From: Blattamonas nauphoetae
Taxonomy: Eukaryota; Preaxostyla; Oxymonadida
Length of the DNA stretch: 64,000 nt
Assembly: GCA_033064195.1 (NCBI GenBank)
Contig: JARBJD010000012.1
Span: 1-64,000, forward strand
Reading direction: 5' to 3'
In this document: positions 1-11,118 of the stretch, piece by piece
Layout of the letters: every line of letters starts with the position of its first letter
Numbering within the stretch: position 1 is the first letter of the stretch
Notes under the pieces: generated by a model
Databases searched by the model: none
What the model was told of the DNA's origin: nothing
What the model saw: the letters and a program-made list of their open reading frames with translations, nothing else
Position numbers and translations under genes: made by a program

Positions 1-3000
1 CAAACGAATCAATGAGAATGGATAATGTTTCTCCCGGCAGTCTCTCTGAGACAAGATGCGAAGGTAGTTGGTCGAGCTTTTATGTCGCGTCTACGCAGTG
101 CGGTATAATTCATGGACGATGCGCTTTCTGTAGGGGTTGGAGATTATTTCAAACTTTGATTTTTCTTAGTTAGTCCATCCTCATCAGATTCTGTGAAAAT
201 CTCGCTTTTTGACGATTTCATGAATTTGTGATGCTGCACAATACCTCTTTTCCTGGAACTTTATTCCCACTTCTTCTATCTTATGACTATCCTCCTCTTT
301 CAAAATAGATGATTCATGAGTGAACCCTCAATGAAGTGAGGTGTAGCTTCTTTTCTGTTCCTTTAAATTGGTGAAAATTTTGATATCAGAAAAACGTTGA
401 ATTAAAACTTCGAATCTCGTCCATGACACAGCCGAGATAGACATTGTCCATTCTCAACTCTTCATGATCGATACATTTCAATGTCATTATCTTGAATCCA
501 GACTAGATACTGACAAGAGGGACTCGTCTGTTTTCAGATTCGAGTCGTTGAACTTTTTCAATAATTCTTACCCAATTGGTAAATGAGAATATCTTGATTC
601 AAAGATGAGACGGTGGGATTCGAACAATGGAATGAACCAATCAGAGAAGAATTCGCATCGTCATCAGAAAGAAAAAGTTGTGGGGAATGGAATCCGTTTT
701 CGACGATATGAACACTTCTCATCCTCACAGGATGAGGTATCATTGCTAGACTCCTGTTTGTACCGGTCGTTTGATACCATCCAAATGTTCGATGAATGGT
801 GGCTCGTCGTTCGATCCATATGTGAAGAATCGACGTTTGTTGTAGTCTCAGTCATGTCTTTGGACTTCTTGAGCGAGAGCGTGGATTGGTGTCCAGCCAT
901 TCCATGATTTCGCTTCGGATTTCTCCGCGATAGTTCTCAGAAACTTCAAACTTCTTCGGCGATATCGAAAACTAAGATGATGCATTGTGACTTCAACCTT
1001 CGACGGATGATCTCATTCACTTCATTTCGGAAAGGATGGATTGAAATGTTGTGGAATCCAATTGTACTAGAATAGAATAAAAATGAAGTGACATACATGA
1101 CCTGGACAGAGTTAACGACGAGGGCGAGAAGAATTGAATGGAAGGCTAGCTAGGCTTTAATTCACAATATGGTAGGAATTGACATCGAATGACAGTGTTC
1201 AACAGAATGATGGACAGGGTGCCAGAGAGGAAGGAATAAGACATTGACAGAGAGACTGCGGCTTTGGAGGCCCACCTTCAGGTCTGGTGGATGTGAGAGC
1301 ATAAAGTCTAGTAAATTGGTGAGTAGTGAGACCATTTCACGATTTGTGTGTGAATTTTGACATCATGGAAAAGTTCGACCACCAGACTTCAAGGCATAAT
1401 CCGACCCCGTGCCCCCTCCAATTTTTAACAGTTGCTTTATTTAATACCATTTCACGATATTTTCGCAATTATTTCTCGATTTGAGACCGGGTTTTGGAGA
1501 TATAATTCATCTACATACCCGATCCTTTTCCAGACACTTTTCCATAATGTCGGATAGTCTTCTAGCCCCCCTGCTCAAGAGCAGGGGGCTGTGAAGACTA
1601 TTAAAATTCTCAAAAAGTAACATAGAAAAAGGATCTTTGTGAAGTGTTGAAACAAATAATGGGCTGGATCGGGCCAAAACGGGCAGCTTCTTTTCGCCCT
1701 CAAAATCACAAAATTTCAACAAAAGTGTCATTAATATTCGAAACAGGCATATTTGAAAATTTTGATGAGGGGCAGGGTATGATTAAACCGACTTCAAACA
1801 CAACAGTATCTCTAGGAAAAGAAAGGAACTACTATCTCCAAGATTGGTTCCAGATGCAATTCAACAATATTGTCGGCTCATTGGACTGAACTCCGATTGG
1901 GGTTGTAAGTTAGGATTTCTGATTTGGATCCTCGAACTTTTTTATGATGTCAAAAAAACTGACCCAAATGTCCAATACCAGGGTGAGAATTTTTGAGATC
2001 AGATTAAAAGTTGAGACATCACCGTTGACTTCAGCCGATTGATTGGTCCGAGAAAAAGATTCCAGTAATTGATTGAATGAAAGAAAAAAGAGGCGATTAT
2101 TGTACTCGAGAAATGCTATCGATCGTAGCCATGAATGACTGGATCTTCTTTCAGTTTTTGGACGTCGAACTGTTCTCGGATGTCGAAAACTCTCCCCTAT
2201 CTGATGGATTTGGTGAATCAATAGAACTCACTGGAGAATCATCGACATCTCCTTCTAGTGCCTCAATTGTGTCTTCCGCAACATGTCCTTTCATCTTTCG
2301 TAGGCTGATGGCTTCGGCATCTGGCCTGGACTCAACATTTTGACAACAATTGTGATTTCGAGGGATTTCAAGTCAGACAGTAATATTTTCATTCTTATTT
2401 GAGTGGAATCCTACTGATTGTGGTGTCTAGTGCACCAGGCAATCATACCATATTTTATGGGCTGTTCTCCTTGACCGATTATCCTGACAATCACTCTGGT
2501 CAATTTACGCAAAAATTCATTTGTAATCAGAATATTGTTCTTCAAACTCAATAGAGATTCTTTGATCGATGAATTGGAAATGGAGGAGAATCTGTGGATG
2601 ATATGTGAATGGGGACGTAATTTAGGAAATGGTCTTGTCTAAATTTGTCAGATGGCGTTTTGGTTCCGTATTTGTCTGGAGTTCGCTCTTCTTTCTTGCT
2701 TACTCTTCTTGCACTGAACCCAAAACTAGTTCTGCATGGAGAGGACTCGAACAGACGAAAGTTTCCGACACATCATGTGCCTCAGAAAGACAGATCAGCA
2801 TATCATTTGGATTTCGAAAGTCAGAGAGAGGGAAGGCTTCATATCCAGCGGTGTCGACTGTCCACAATCCGAATAGTCAGAACAAGACCCGTTGTCAACG
2901 ATGATGTCCAGGATGAGAAGACCAAAGAGGTTGCTGTTGTGAAAAACAGAACCTTCGTGATTATCTTCTCCAGCTGTGCATTGTTCAGAATCTGCATTCA

Positions 3001-3454
3001 CATGCAACGACAATGACGACATGCCGTTCAGAAATGAAAGGCACATCGCATCTCCACCCAACGAACTTCGCGTTCAGCAATGTCCGGTTCGTTCAATGAA
3101 CATGAAGAGCCGACGGATCTGTCCAGTGGATCACACTCCCTTGGTGGGAGGATGTGAAGCGGTCGAGTGGACAATCTCTGACAGTGAGTCTGTACGAGTT
3201 TGTGACAGTGATGAGAGAAGCTGGTGACGTGTCAATCGATTCTGTGAACGACACTTTGGTGAGAAGGAGGGAGATAGTGTTGGTTTAAAAGAGGGAGTGA
3301 CCGGTTGACCGGAAGGGTGAGCAGCGACGGTCAGCGATTCGGACGACAGCCGCGTCTGATGAGAAGTTGATGCGAAGTATCCTTCCTTTTGTGTTTGAAG
3401 TGTTTCGGGATGTCTTCAGCGAGAGCAGTAGCGTTTGCGAAGTTGCTGACATCG
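1..3454. other. gene-poor stretch, no supportable gene
   Basis: Only short, mutually overlapping open frames occur on both strands (longest about 120 codons). None shows a motif I recognise, and none joins convincingly through GT-AG introns. The stretch 2,630-3,230 is open on both strands and could be a decayed gene, but I cannot name it. A strong hairpin lies at 1,564-1,590. Confidence 0.5.
1564..1590. repeat. GC-rich hairpin (inverted repeat)
   Basis: Two arms of 12 complementary bases, AGCCCCCTGCTC and GAGCAGGGGGCT, with one extra C in the left arm, flank a 2-base AA loop. The stem is far more GC-rich than its surroundings. It sits in gene-poor sequence, with an open frame of 74 codons across it that is probably spurious. 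It may be a remnant of a mobile element end or a structured RNA; nothing decides. Confidence 0.7.
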
Positions 3455-3795
3455 GCTGGGAGAGAGAGAACGAGGCTTTGAGGAGAGAGGAGGAAGGGGC
3501 TGAGAGAGAGAACGAGGCTTTGAGGAGAGAGGAGGAAGGGGCTGAGAGAGAGAACGAGGCTTTGAGGAGAGAGGAGGAAGGGGCTGAGAGAGAACGAGGC
3601 TTTGAGGAGAGAGGAGGAAGGGGCTGAGAGAGAGAACGAGGCTTTGAGGAGAGAGGAGGAAGGGGCTGAGAGAGAGAACGAGGCTTTGAGGAGAGAGGAG
3701 GAAGGGGCTGAGAGAGAACGAGGCTTTGAGGAGAGAGGAGGAAGGGGCTGAGAGAGAGAACGAGGCTTTGAGGAGAGAGGAGGAAGGGGCGGCAG
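3455..3795. repeat. minisatellite, about 42-bp unit, eight copies
   Basis: A unit of about 42 bp is repeated about eight times; its core reads AACGAGGCTTTGAGGAGAG on the plus strand. Some units are 38 bp because a GAGA pair is missing, so the array changes reading frame internally. Purines are nearly all on the plus strand. It keeps long frames open on both strands (minus 3,285-4,058 and plus 3,367-3,627), but these look like by-products of the repeat. Confidence 0.9.
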
Positions 3796-4591
3796 CAGCG
3801 TTCAGCATATTGTCCATCCCGTTTTCGGTCTGTTTCTTCCTCGTACCCTTCTTTCGTTTTCCATCGCTTCTCCGATGACAGGCATCCTTCCACAGAATCG
3901 TCTTCCAAACAGTCGGCTTTGAGAGACACGCAATCCCTCACTTCGGTATCACCCAACACAACTCCAAGAAGGCTCCCGTGCGGTTGCAACACAGCACCGT
4001 TGATTGGTCGCAATGAGGGAGATTCGAATAGATTGTTGACTTTGGCTTCGGACTTCATGATTTCGGTGAGTTGCTTTTGGAGGGAAAGAAAGTTGTTTGT
4101 TTTCGACTACGATTCTCGAAAAATGCAATTTGTGCATCCCAAGCATCTCACTTCCCCTTTTCTGCTTCCCTCAGTTGACTTTTCCGGACCATCACAACAG
4201 TTTTCGGACCCCACTTCAACTTGCAACAGATTGACCACATATCAACAAAAATAACACCGAATGATGTATAATGGACGGATGTTGTCTTCGAGCCGAGTTG
4301 AACAGCTTGTGCGTTTCTTTCGATTTTTGCAGAGATGTTGGAGAAATACTCCATTTAACACCGTCATTGATCCACTGTGAAGGTCACGGACTAAGATCAT
4401 CATTCAGGGAGTGAATATACGATTGGAGACGTCGAAGAAGACTGAAAGAAAGAGATGAAGATTGGTGTCGAGTTTGTCGGATGAGGGGGTTGTATGAACG
4501 GTGGGTTGATTGACAAAGATCAGTAGAGATGTTTAGCGGTTGTGAAGGGGGATGTACTTTTCAGACCCGGGTTCGATAGTCGGTTGTTGGA
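3796..4591. other. no gene recognised; tRNA-arm relic at 4,556-4,575
   Basis: I see no supportable gene here. Near the right edge, an 18-base run around 4,557-4,574 (CAGACCCGGGTTCGAT and flanking bases) matches the T-arm of the tRNA-Glu at 20,006-20,078, but on the plus strand, opposite to that tRNA. The bases on either side do not fold into a full tRNA, so it looks like a degraded tRNA copy. Confidence 0.45.
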
Positions 4592-4709
4592 CGGATCAGA
4601 TTGATCGACACTTTTTCTGTCAGATCTTGATATGGAGACTCCATTTTCTCGGAAAATGTTAGTAAGAGCGTGGGAGTGCAAAAAGAGGACAAAAACGCGA
4701 AAAACGAAC
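4592..4709 (-). mobile_element. LINE copy C: truncated 5' scrap
   Basis: About 118 bp align with the 5' end of copies A and B, including the leader after the tRNA 3' end and the first codons of ORF1 (ATGGAGTCTCC). By eye the match is clearly looser than that between A and B, so this is an older insertion. Everything downstream of the ORF1 start is lost. It lies directly behind the 16-bp tRNA fragment that follows copy A, in the order expected of a third member of the array. Confidence 0.8.
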
Positions 4710-4725
4710 CTCGATGCCGGGAATG
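4710..4725 (-). repeat. tRNA-Glu 3'-end fragment between LINE copies A and C
   Basis: On the minus strand this reads ATTCCCGGCATCGAGG. That equals the 3' half of the T-loop, the T-stem, the acceptor strand and the discriminator base of the tRNA-Glu at 20,006-20,078. It lies between the 3' end of copy A (ending TACCCC) and the 5' leader of scrap C. The likely reading is a target-site duplication made on insertion. Confidence 0.85.
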
Positions 4726-5220
4726 GGGTACATTTCGAAGTGGGCTGGATCAAATGAGATGAGAATGGAAACTAAGATGAACAATAAAGAGTGTGAAATT
4801 GGTTTTATTCTGACTTATGCTTTCTATTGTCTGGTGGGCGCTTGATGATTGTGCTTTTGTGCTTCGCTCGATCCGCTCTGCTCGCAAAAGCCTGGGGGGA
4901 GATGGGAGAAGGGAAAAGAATGAGTTTGGGGGTAGAGAGGGACTCCTGCTGGCGGTCCGGTGCCGAGGCCAGGCACTCGGTTGTTTCTCTCGCGCTGTGC
5001 CACTTCTTCTGCTTCCTCCTTGTCTCTGTCTTCCGTTGTTCCTTCTTTGGGCTTCTCTTGATCATGTCCTTCCTTCTTTCCTTCCTTCTGGCCCTTCTCT
5101 TCCTTGCAATAGGCATCGTCTTCGTCCTGTTTGCCTTCGTCTTCTTCTATATTCTGCGTTTCGAATCTCCGCCGTCCATCTGCAGCAACATACCCTTTCC
5201 TAGACGAAGTTTGGTTTGTG

Positions 5221-8200
5221 TTAGTCTTGGGTTGGGCGTTGCTGTGATGGGTGAGGGGAGTGGAGTGGTGGAGGGGAGGTGGGGGTGTTTGGTGCTCCGG
5301 TGTGTGAGGTGAAGTGGGGGATGGTGAGGTGATGGGTTGAGGTGGTGTGATTTGAAGGTGATGTGTGGTGTTTGCCTTGTGAAGTGTGGGGTTGTTGTGT
5401 GTAGTGTTGTTGATGAGTGTGATTGAAGTGTTGTGGAGTGAGTCTCCGGTGACTGAAGTGATGAGGTTGAATGATTCTATGTCCATTTCTGATCCCAACA
5501 GTGCGCTTTCTTTCTTCTTCCTTCCTCCTAGCAAGATGGCTGAGCGTCTTGATGTATGTCTGTTCCATGTGGGAGCGAACGAGTTCCATGATGACTGATA
5601 CTTGGGTGAAGAAGGTGGGGAGTGGGTTGGGTATCTTCCTTTCGATAGCAAGCTGTTTGATGAAGTCGAAGAAGAGTGAGGCGTTGGGGCCTGAGTGGCC
5701 GTGGTCGCTCAAGCCAATGCCGATGACTGTGTGGCTTTGGCCCGCTCTGCTGTACTTCCTTTCCTTCTTCCTCTCTGCTTCCTTGACTCTGCCTTTCGGG
5801 TCCATCATCCCTCTCTGCGTGTGTGATCTGCTTGTGAAGTCTTGTGGTATCACGAGATCAAGTCCGAACTCAAGGATCCTTTGGCCATCGTCTTTGATTC
5901 CGAGGATGTCTCGGACGAAGCGGTGTTTGGTGTAGCCAGTGGTGACTCTGAGTTGAAGATCGGCTATTGTGTTTGCTTCTTCATTTGCATCTTCATCGTC
6001 TCTTCCCATCTTGGTCTCGGTTCTCACAGTGATTGACGGGATCTCCTTGAGTGTCTGCGCAAGCAGGAACTTGATGGCGTGATGCCTTGCGAGTCTCTCA
6101 CTGCTGGTTCGCTTGCAGCAGCCGGCGTGGTCTTCCAGCATTTCACACTGGCATGCAGGACAACGGAGTTGGGTGGGTGCGTGTGTCTGTGGGTTGGAGT
6201 CCATGTTGAAACGGGTGGCCTCCGAGAAGGAGAGGGGAGGTTTCAGAAAGAGATTGTCCAGCGCGCACCTGAAGACGTTGTTGTTTATCTTGTGGTACCT
6301 GTCTACTGGAAGTGTGGACCGCCACTTCTGATTCTCAGCTGACTTGATCACATTGTGCTTGTTCTGTTGGTGGACGGACAGCAATGACAGCTTCGCTGCT
6401 GTTTCCTCCTTCGTCATGAGCTCTCTCAACTGCTTCTGACCCTGTCTCGCTGCATCGTACTCTTCCTTCGTCAAGTGTGTGATCATCCTCATTACTGGTT
6501 TCGAAGTCGAGAAGGATGGTTGTGTGTCCCTTGACTCGAGGTCGACCTTCGCTCTCTGGATGTGATCGGCTTCCCACATCTCTGGGTGGAGCGATGCGTG
6601 TGAACAGATGAGTGATGGAAGGGCTGTCTGAACGAATGAGGGGATGCCGAGTCCTCCTTCTTTGATTGGGAGGTGGATGAGGAACTGTTGGGCATCAGGG
6701 ATGTTGAAGAGATTTGAGAGGTGGGAGGTGATGGTGGTGTCTGCGGAGATGAGGGCTTCCTCTGAGATGAAGGTGGTGGCGAGGATGTGAAGGGGTTTGG
6801 AGGAGATGGATTGACGGAGGAGATGCAAGTGTGCTTGGTGACTGAGGAGGGAGACCTTGGGAAGCGTCGACTTGATTCTCTCCACTCAGCTCCATGAAGA
6901 AGTTGTCTCTGGTTTGCTGGTCGTTGGTCACGATCGTACCAAGAAGCTTGGCCGATGTTCGAGGAGTGACCGAGTGACCGAGCACGTTGATCGGTTTGGT
7001 TGAGGGGACGCCATCGACGACTGACATGATGACCGTCTTCGTTGGATTGAGGGTGAGGCCGTGTGCAGTGAGGGATGTTGAGAGCTTGGTCAGGCTGCGG
7101 TTGAGTTGGGCTTCCGAGTTCGCCATGAGGACAAGGTCGTCGAGGTAACCCCATGCCGTTGCTCCGCCAGCTTCAGCTTGCCTCATTGGTTCAGTGATGT
7201 AGAAGGCAAAGAGGGATGGAGATAGTGGACATCCCTGCTGGACACCGCGGCTGTTTGGGATCGCTGCTGTCTCCTCGCCTCGACTGAGGATGAGGGTCTC
7301 TTGCTCGAAGGAATTTCTGATGAAGTGCAAGAGTTCAGCGTCGTAGTCCTCGATGTCTGCCAGCTTGTTGAGGAGTTGTTGTCTTCGGACATTCTGAAAG
7401 GCATTGGACATGTCAAGCATGACGATGAACTGTGTGGTTCTCTGTTGGATTGCCTCGTCGATGGCATGCTCCACCGCATCAACAACCACGCTCCTGCCGT
7501 TCCTCACACCCACCCCGACTTGTCTTGGGGAGGTGTGCCTCTGCAACCAACCCTTGTTCCGTTCGAGGAGTAGGCGAGCCATAAGTTTCCGCAAGGTGTG
7601 TTGGACAGCGATCGGTCTGATCTTCCCATCTGTTTTCGGGATCCCGACCATCCTGCACACGCACCACGCTTGAGGGAGATAGTTCCTTTCGAGGCAGAGA
7701 GAGATGAGATTGCCCAATTGGTCCTCCACGATCTTGTCGTTTCGGCAGCATCTCTTGACGAACTCAGCTGTGAGGCCGTCGAGCGAGGGTGTGGAGTTCG
7801 AGTTGAGACCATTGGTCGCGTTCCTGATCTCCAGTTTCTCTCCACTGCGCACTTGTTCCCTTGTCCTCCTGTTGACACTGAGATAGAGGGCCTTCCTGTC
7901 CTCATCGTTGTGGAGGGCTGTGATTCTTTGCTTCACTTCGTCGAAGGAGAGTGACTGTGTGCGACCGGCATTCATGTCCTCGATCTCTTTCGTGATGGAG
8001 CTCGTCTTCCCTCTTGCCACCAAGTTCTCCCACTTCTTCACTGCTCGGTTCAATGTCTCTTCTTGGCTCAGCTTCACTGTCCTCTCTACGGTCTTCCTCT
8101 TTGGTTTGTGCGTTCTGGCTTTCAGCTCTGACGGGATCGACGACAGCTTCCACATCAGCTCATCTATCTCCTCTCGCGACCAGTTTGTGTCTGCGAGGCG

Positions 8201-11101
8201 ATCGTTTGCTTTGGAGAGGAGGTGGGCAAGGAGTGTCCTACCTCCGTGAAGATGCTGTGTCGTTAAGTCTTCACTCCAACTTGTGTAGCCATTCGTTGGG
8301 TTGAATGGTGGGAGGTCTGCTGGGCGGAGATGTGAGGCTTCTTGTGGTTGCTTGAATGTCGGGATTGGGATTTGGACTGTGTTGGGGAGGCTGTGTCCTT
8401 CGAACGGATCGAGTGACTGAAGTGCCTTGGAGTGAGCGAACTCTTTCTCTCTCAGCGTGACTGGCTGTCCAATCTTCTTTTCTGGCGCTTTGATTCGGTT
8501 CCATGCTTTCGCAATCACGAATGTGTATTCTGTGCTAGTCGTTGTGTGGGTGTTGATGAGTTCAATGTGTTCGCGAGAGAGTTCGTTCAATGGGAGATGG
8601 AGGATGTAATTAGGGAGGGATGTGTTTGGAGCGATGCCAAGGATTGGCAGGAGCTTTCGGATCGTCGCGGTTGCAAGCGATTCAACTTTCATCACTTTGT
8701 CTTCTCCCCATCTCTTTGTCCTCCAAAAAGTTTGGCCCTCCTTCAACTCAAGGTTTCCCATCAGCTTCTTGAAGTTGATGCTGTTCCAGATCTTCATTGT
8801 CTCTATGAGCATCTTCACCCAGCTCAGAAGCTTCTCATCCTCTCTTTGATTCGCTTCCTCACCGCTCTTCACATTCCCTGCAATCTCTGTTCGATTGACT
8901 GTCATCAGACCCTTTCTATCTTCTACCTGCTTCACACTGAGTTTCCGACTCATCCACATGTTCTCCACCTCCTTCCTTCGGTTCACCAACTCCTCCAGCT
9001 GTTCCTGGAAAGAACTGTCCAGATTCTTTTCAACTCCTTTTTGTTGGGGGTGTTTGTCTTTCCGGGCTTGGGTGATGGGGAGTGTGTCCTCCGCTGCGGC
9101 CCTTTCGAGTTTTGAAAGCCAGTCATCCGTGTCGGCTTGTATCTTTGTTTCGGATTGCCCCTGGAATGTCAGAGGTGTAGTTCTGTTTTCTTTCCTTTTG
9201 ATTGGTTCGTTCAAATTCATCTTCACACTCGTGAGCTTGTCCCGTTCACCTTCCATTCGTTCAATCGATCTGGTTCCGTTTTCTACTTTCCCCCTTGTCA
9301 CTGACCTGCTCTCCACTTTCCCCGTTGTATCTGACCCGCTCTCTACTTTCCCAATCCCATCTGACCTGCTCTCCACTTTCCCCGTTGTATCTGACCCGCT
9401 CTCCACTTTCCCAATCCCATCTGACCTGCTCTCCACTTTCCCCGTTGTATCTGACCCGCTCTCTACTTTCCCAATCCCATCTGACCTGCTCTCCACTTTC
9501 CCCGTTGTATCTGACCCGCTCTCCACTTTCCCAATCCCATCTGGCCCGCTCTCCACTTTCCCCGTTGTATCTGACCCGCTCTCTACTTTCCCAATCCCAT
9601 CTGACCTGCTCTCCACTTTCCCCGTTGTATCTGACCCGCTCTCCACTTTCCCAATCCCATCTGACCTGCTCTCCACTTTCCCCGTTGTATCTGACCCGCT
9701 CTCTACTTTCCCAATCCCATCTGACCTGCTCTCCACTTTCCCCGTTGTATCTGACCCGCTCTCCACTTTCCCAATCCCATCTGACCTGCTCTCCACTTTC
9801 CCAATCCCATCTGATCCGCTCTCCACTTTCCCCGTTGTATCTGACCCGCTCTCCACTTTCCCAATCGCAACTGACTCGCTCTTCGCTTTCCCAATCCCAT
9901 CTGACCTGCTCTCCACTTTCCCCGTTGTATCTGACCCGCTCTCCACTTTCCCAATCCCATCTGACCTGCTCTCCACTTTCCCCGTTGTATCTGGCCCGCT
10001 CTCCACTTTCCCCGTTGTATCTGACCCGCTCTCCACTTTCCCAATCCCATCTGACCTGCTCTCCACTTTCCCCGTTGTATCTGGCCCGCTCTCCACTTTC
10101 CCAATCCCATCTGACCTGCTCTCCACTTTCCCCGTTGTATCTGACCCGCTCTCCACTTTCCCAATCCCATCTGACCCGCTCTCCACTTTCCCAATCCCAT
10201 CTGATCCGCTCTCCACTTTCCCCGTTGTATCTGACCCGCTCTCCACTTTCCCAATCGCAACTGACTCGCTCTTCGCTTTCCCAATCCCATCTGACCCGCT
10301 CTCCACTTTTCCCGTTGTATCTGACTCGCTCTCCACTTTCTTCATCATTTCTGACCCGCTCTCCACTGTCCCAATCGAATCTGTCCTGCTCTCTACTTTC
10401 CTAATCGCAACTGACTCGCTCTCCACTTTCCCAATCATATCCAGCCCGCTCTCCACTTTCACCATCGTATCTGTCCCACATTCCCTTTTCCCGCTCATTT
10501 CAGTTTCATTCTCCGTTTTCCCAAAGTGTTCTGTTGTAAATCCCATCTCAGGCGAATTCCCATGTTGCCATTCCCAATTGAGTGCGATGTCCCTCTTTCT
10601 GATGAAGTCGTTCTCGTATTGGTATTGTTTGGCTTGTTCGTCTTCTTGGATTCCGTTTGAGTCGATGTCCCCTCCGAGCCATTCTATTTCCCATTCATCT
10701 TTCGCCATTCCCTCCTCTTCCGTTTCGAAGAACATGTTCATCGTCGGTTGCGACACTGTGAATATGTTGGTGGTGGAGTTGAAGGAGTTGGTGAAGTCGA
10801 TGTTGTTTGTGATGAACGTTGGTTGATAGAGCTGGTTGACGATGTGTGGTGGAAGGGGTGGTTCGGTTTGCTCTAGAGGAGGGCTTGTTCGCTTTTGGAC
10901 CTCAAAGAAGCTGTCCATTGTCATCTGGACGTTTCCTGTCTTTTTGAGTTGTTGTGGGTTCGTTGCTTCGGTTTGCGTTGAGCTTTCAGCTATTGGTGTT
11001 GCTTTGACTCTTCTGAGGATATGATTCTTGAGTTGTTCGACTTGTCTTTGTCTCTTCTCGATTTTCTTCTGTTCCTCCGTTTCCGTTCCTCCTTCGGTCA
11101 C
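5221..11101 (-). pseudogene. LINE ORF2 (reverse transcriptase), copy A, one frame break
   Basis: The first frame (11,101-6,695) holds a Lys/Glu-rich N-terminus, the KVES repeat array, and a reverse transcriptase. RT motifs include motif A (MLDMSNAFQ), motif B (QQGCPLSPSLFAFY) and the YLDD catalytic box at 7,136-7,147, followed by LNPTKTV. A 1-nt difference from copy B near 6,890 shifts the rest into a second frame (6,885-5,221). That frame carries CPACQCEMLEDHAGC, then RLARHHAIKFLL and IADLQL, which fits a zinc knuckle plus restriction-like endonuclease. I see no apurinic-type endonuclease upstream of the RT. The listed first codon is GTG; no ATG lies near it. YLDD in place of the commoner YADD/FADD is worth noting. 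Confidence 0.8.
9283..10480 (-). repeat. in-frame 30-bp tandem repeat array in LINE ORF2, copy A
   Basis: About 39 units of 30 bp occur, alternating two variants that encode KVESGSDTTG and KVESRSDGIG on the minus strand. Because the unit is a multiple of three, ORF2 stays open across it, and long antisense frames are open as well. Edge units are more degenerate, whereas central ones are almost identical, as expected of recent unequal exchange. The matching array in copy B has about ten units. Confidence 0.93.
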
Positions 11102-11118
11102 TTTTTGAGTTGAAATGA

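Noticed and set aside
605-907. A 100-codon plus-strand frame in the left flank
   Set aside because: No motif, no plausible splicing partner, and an open frame on the other strand across the same bases.
3285-4058. A 257-codon minus-strand frame with LSPFLLSPQSLV repeats
   Set aside because: Most of it is the minisatellite read in the antisense sense. The flanks show no known domain, so I could not support a gene.
9283-10480. Tandem 30-bp units considered as a CRISPR-like array
   Set aside because: Units are contiguous with no unique spacers, lie inside a LINE coding frame, and the genome is eukaryotic.
8895-10826. A 643-codon plus-strand open frame and a 369-codon one overlapping it
   Set aside because: They are antisense to LINE ORF2 and exist because the 30-bp repeat unit lacks stops in several frames. 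They show no motif and are not kept in copy B at the same length.
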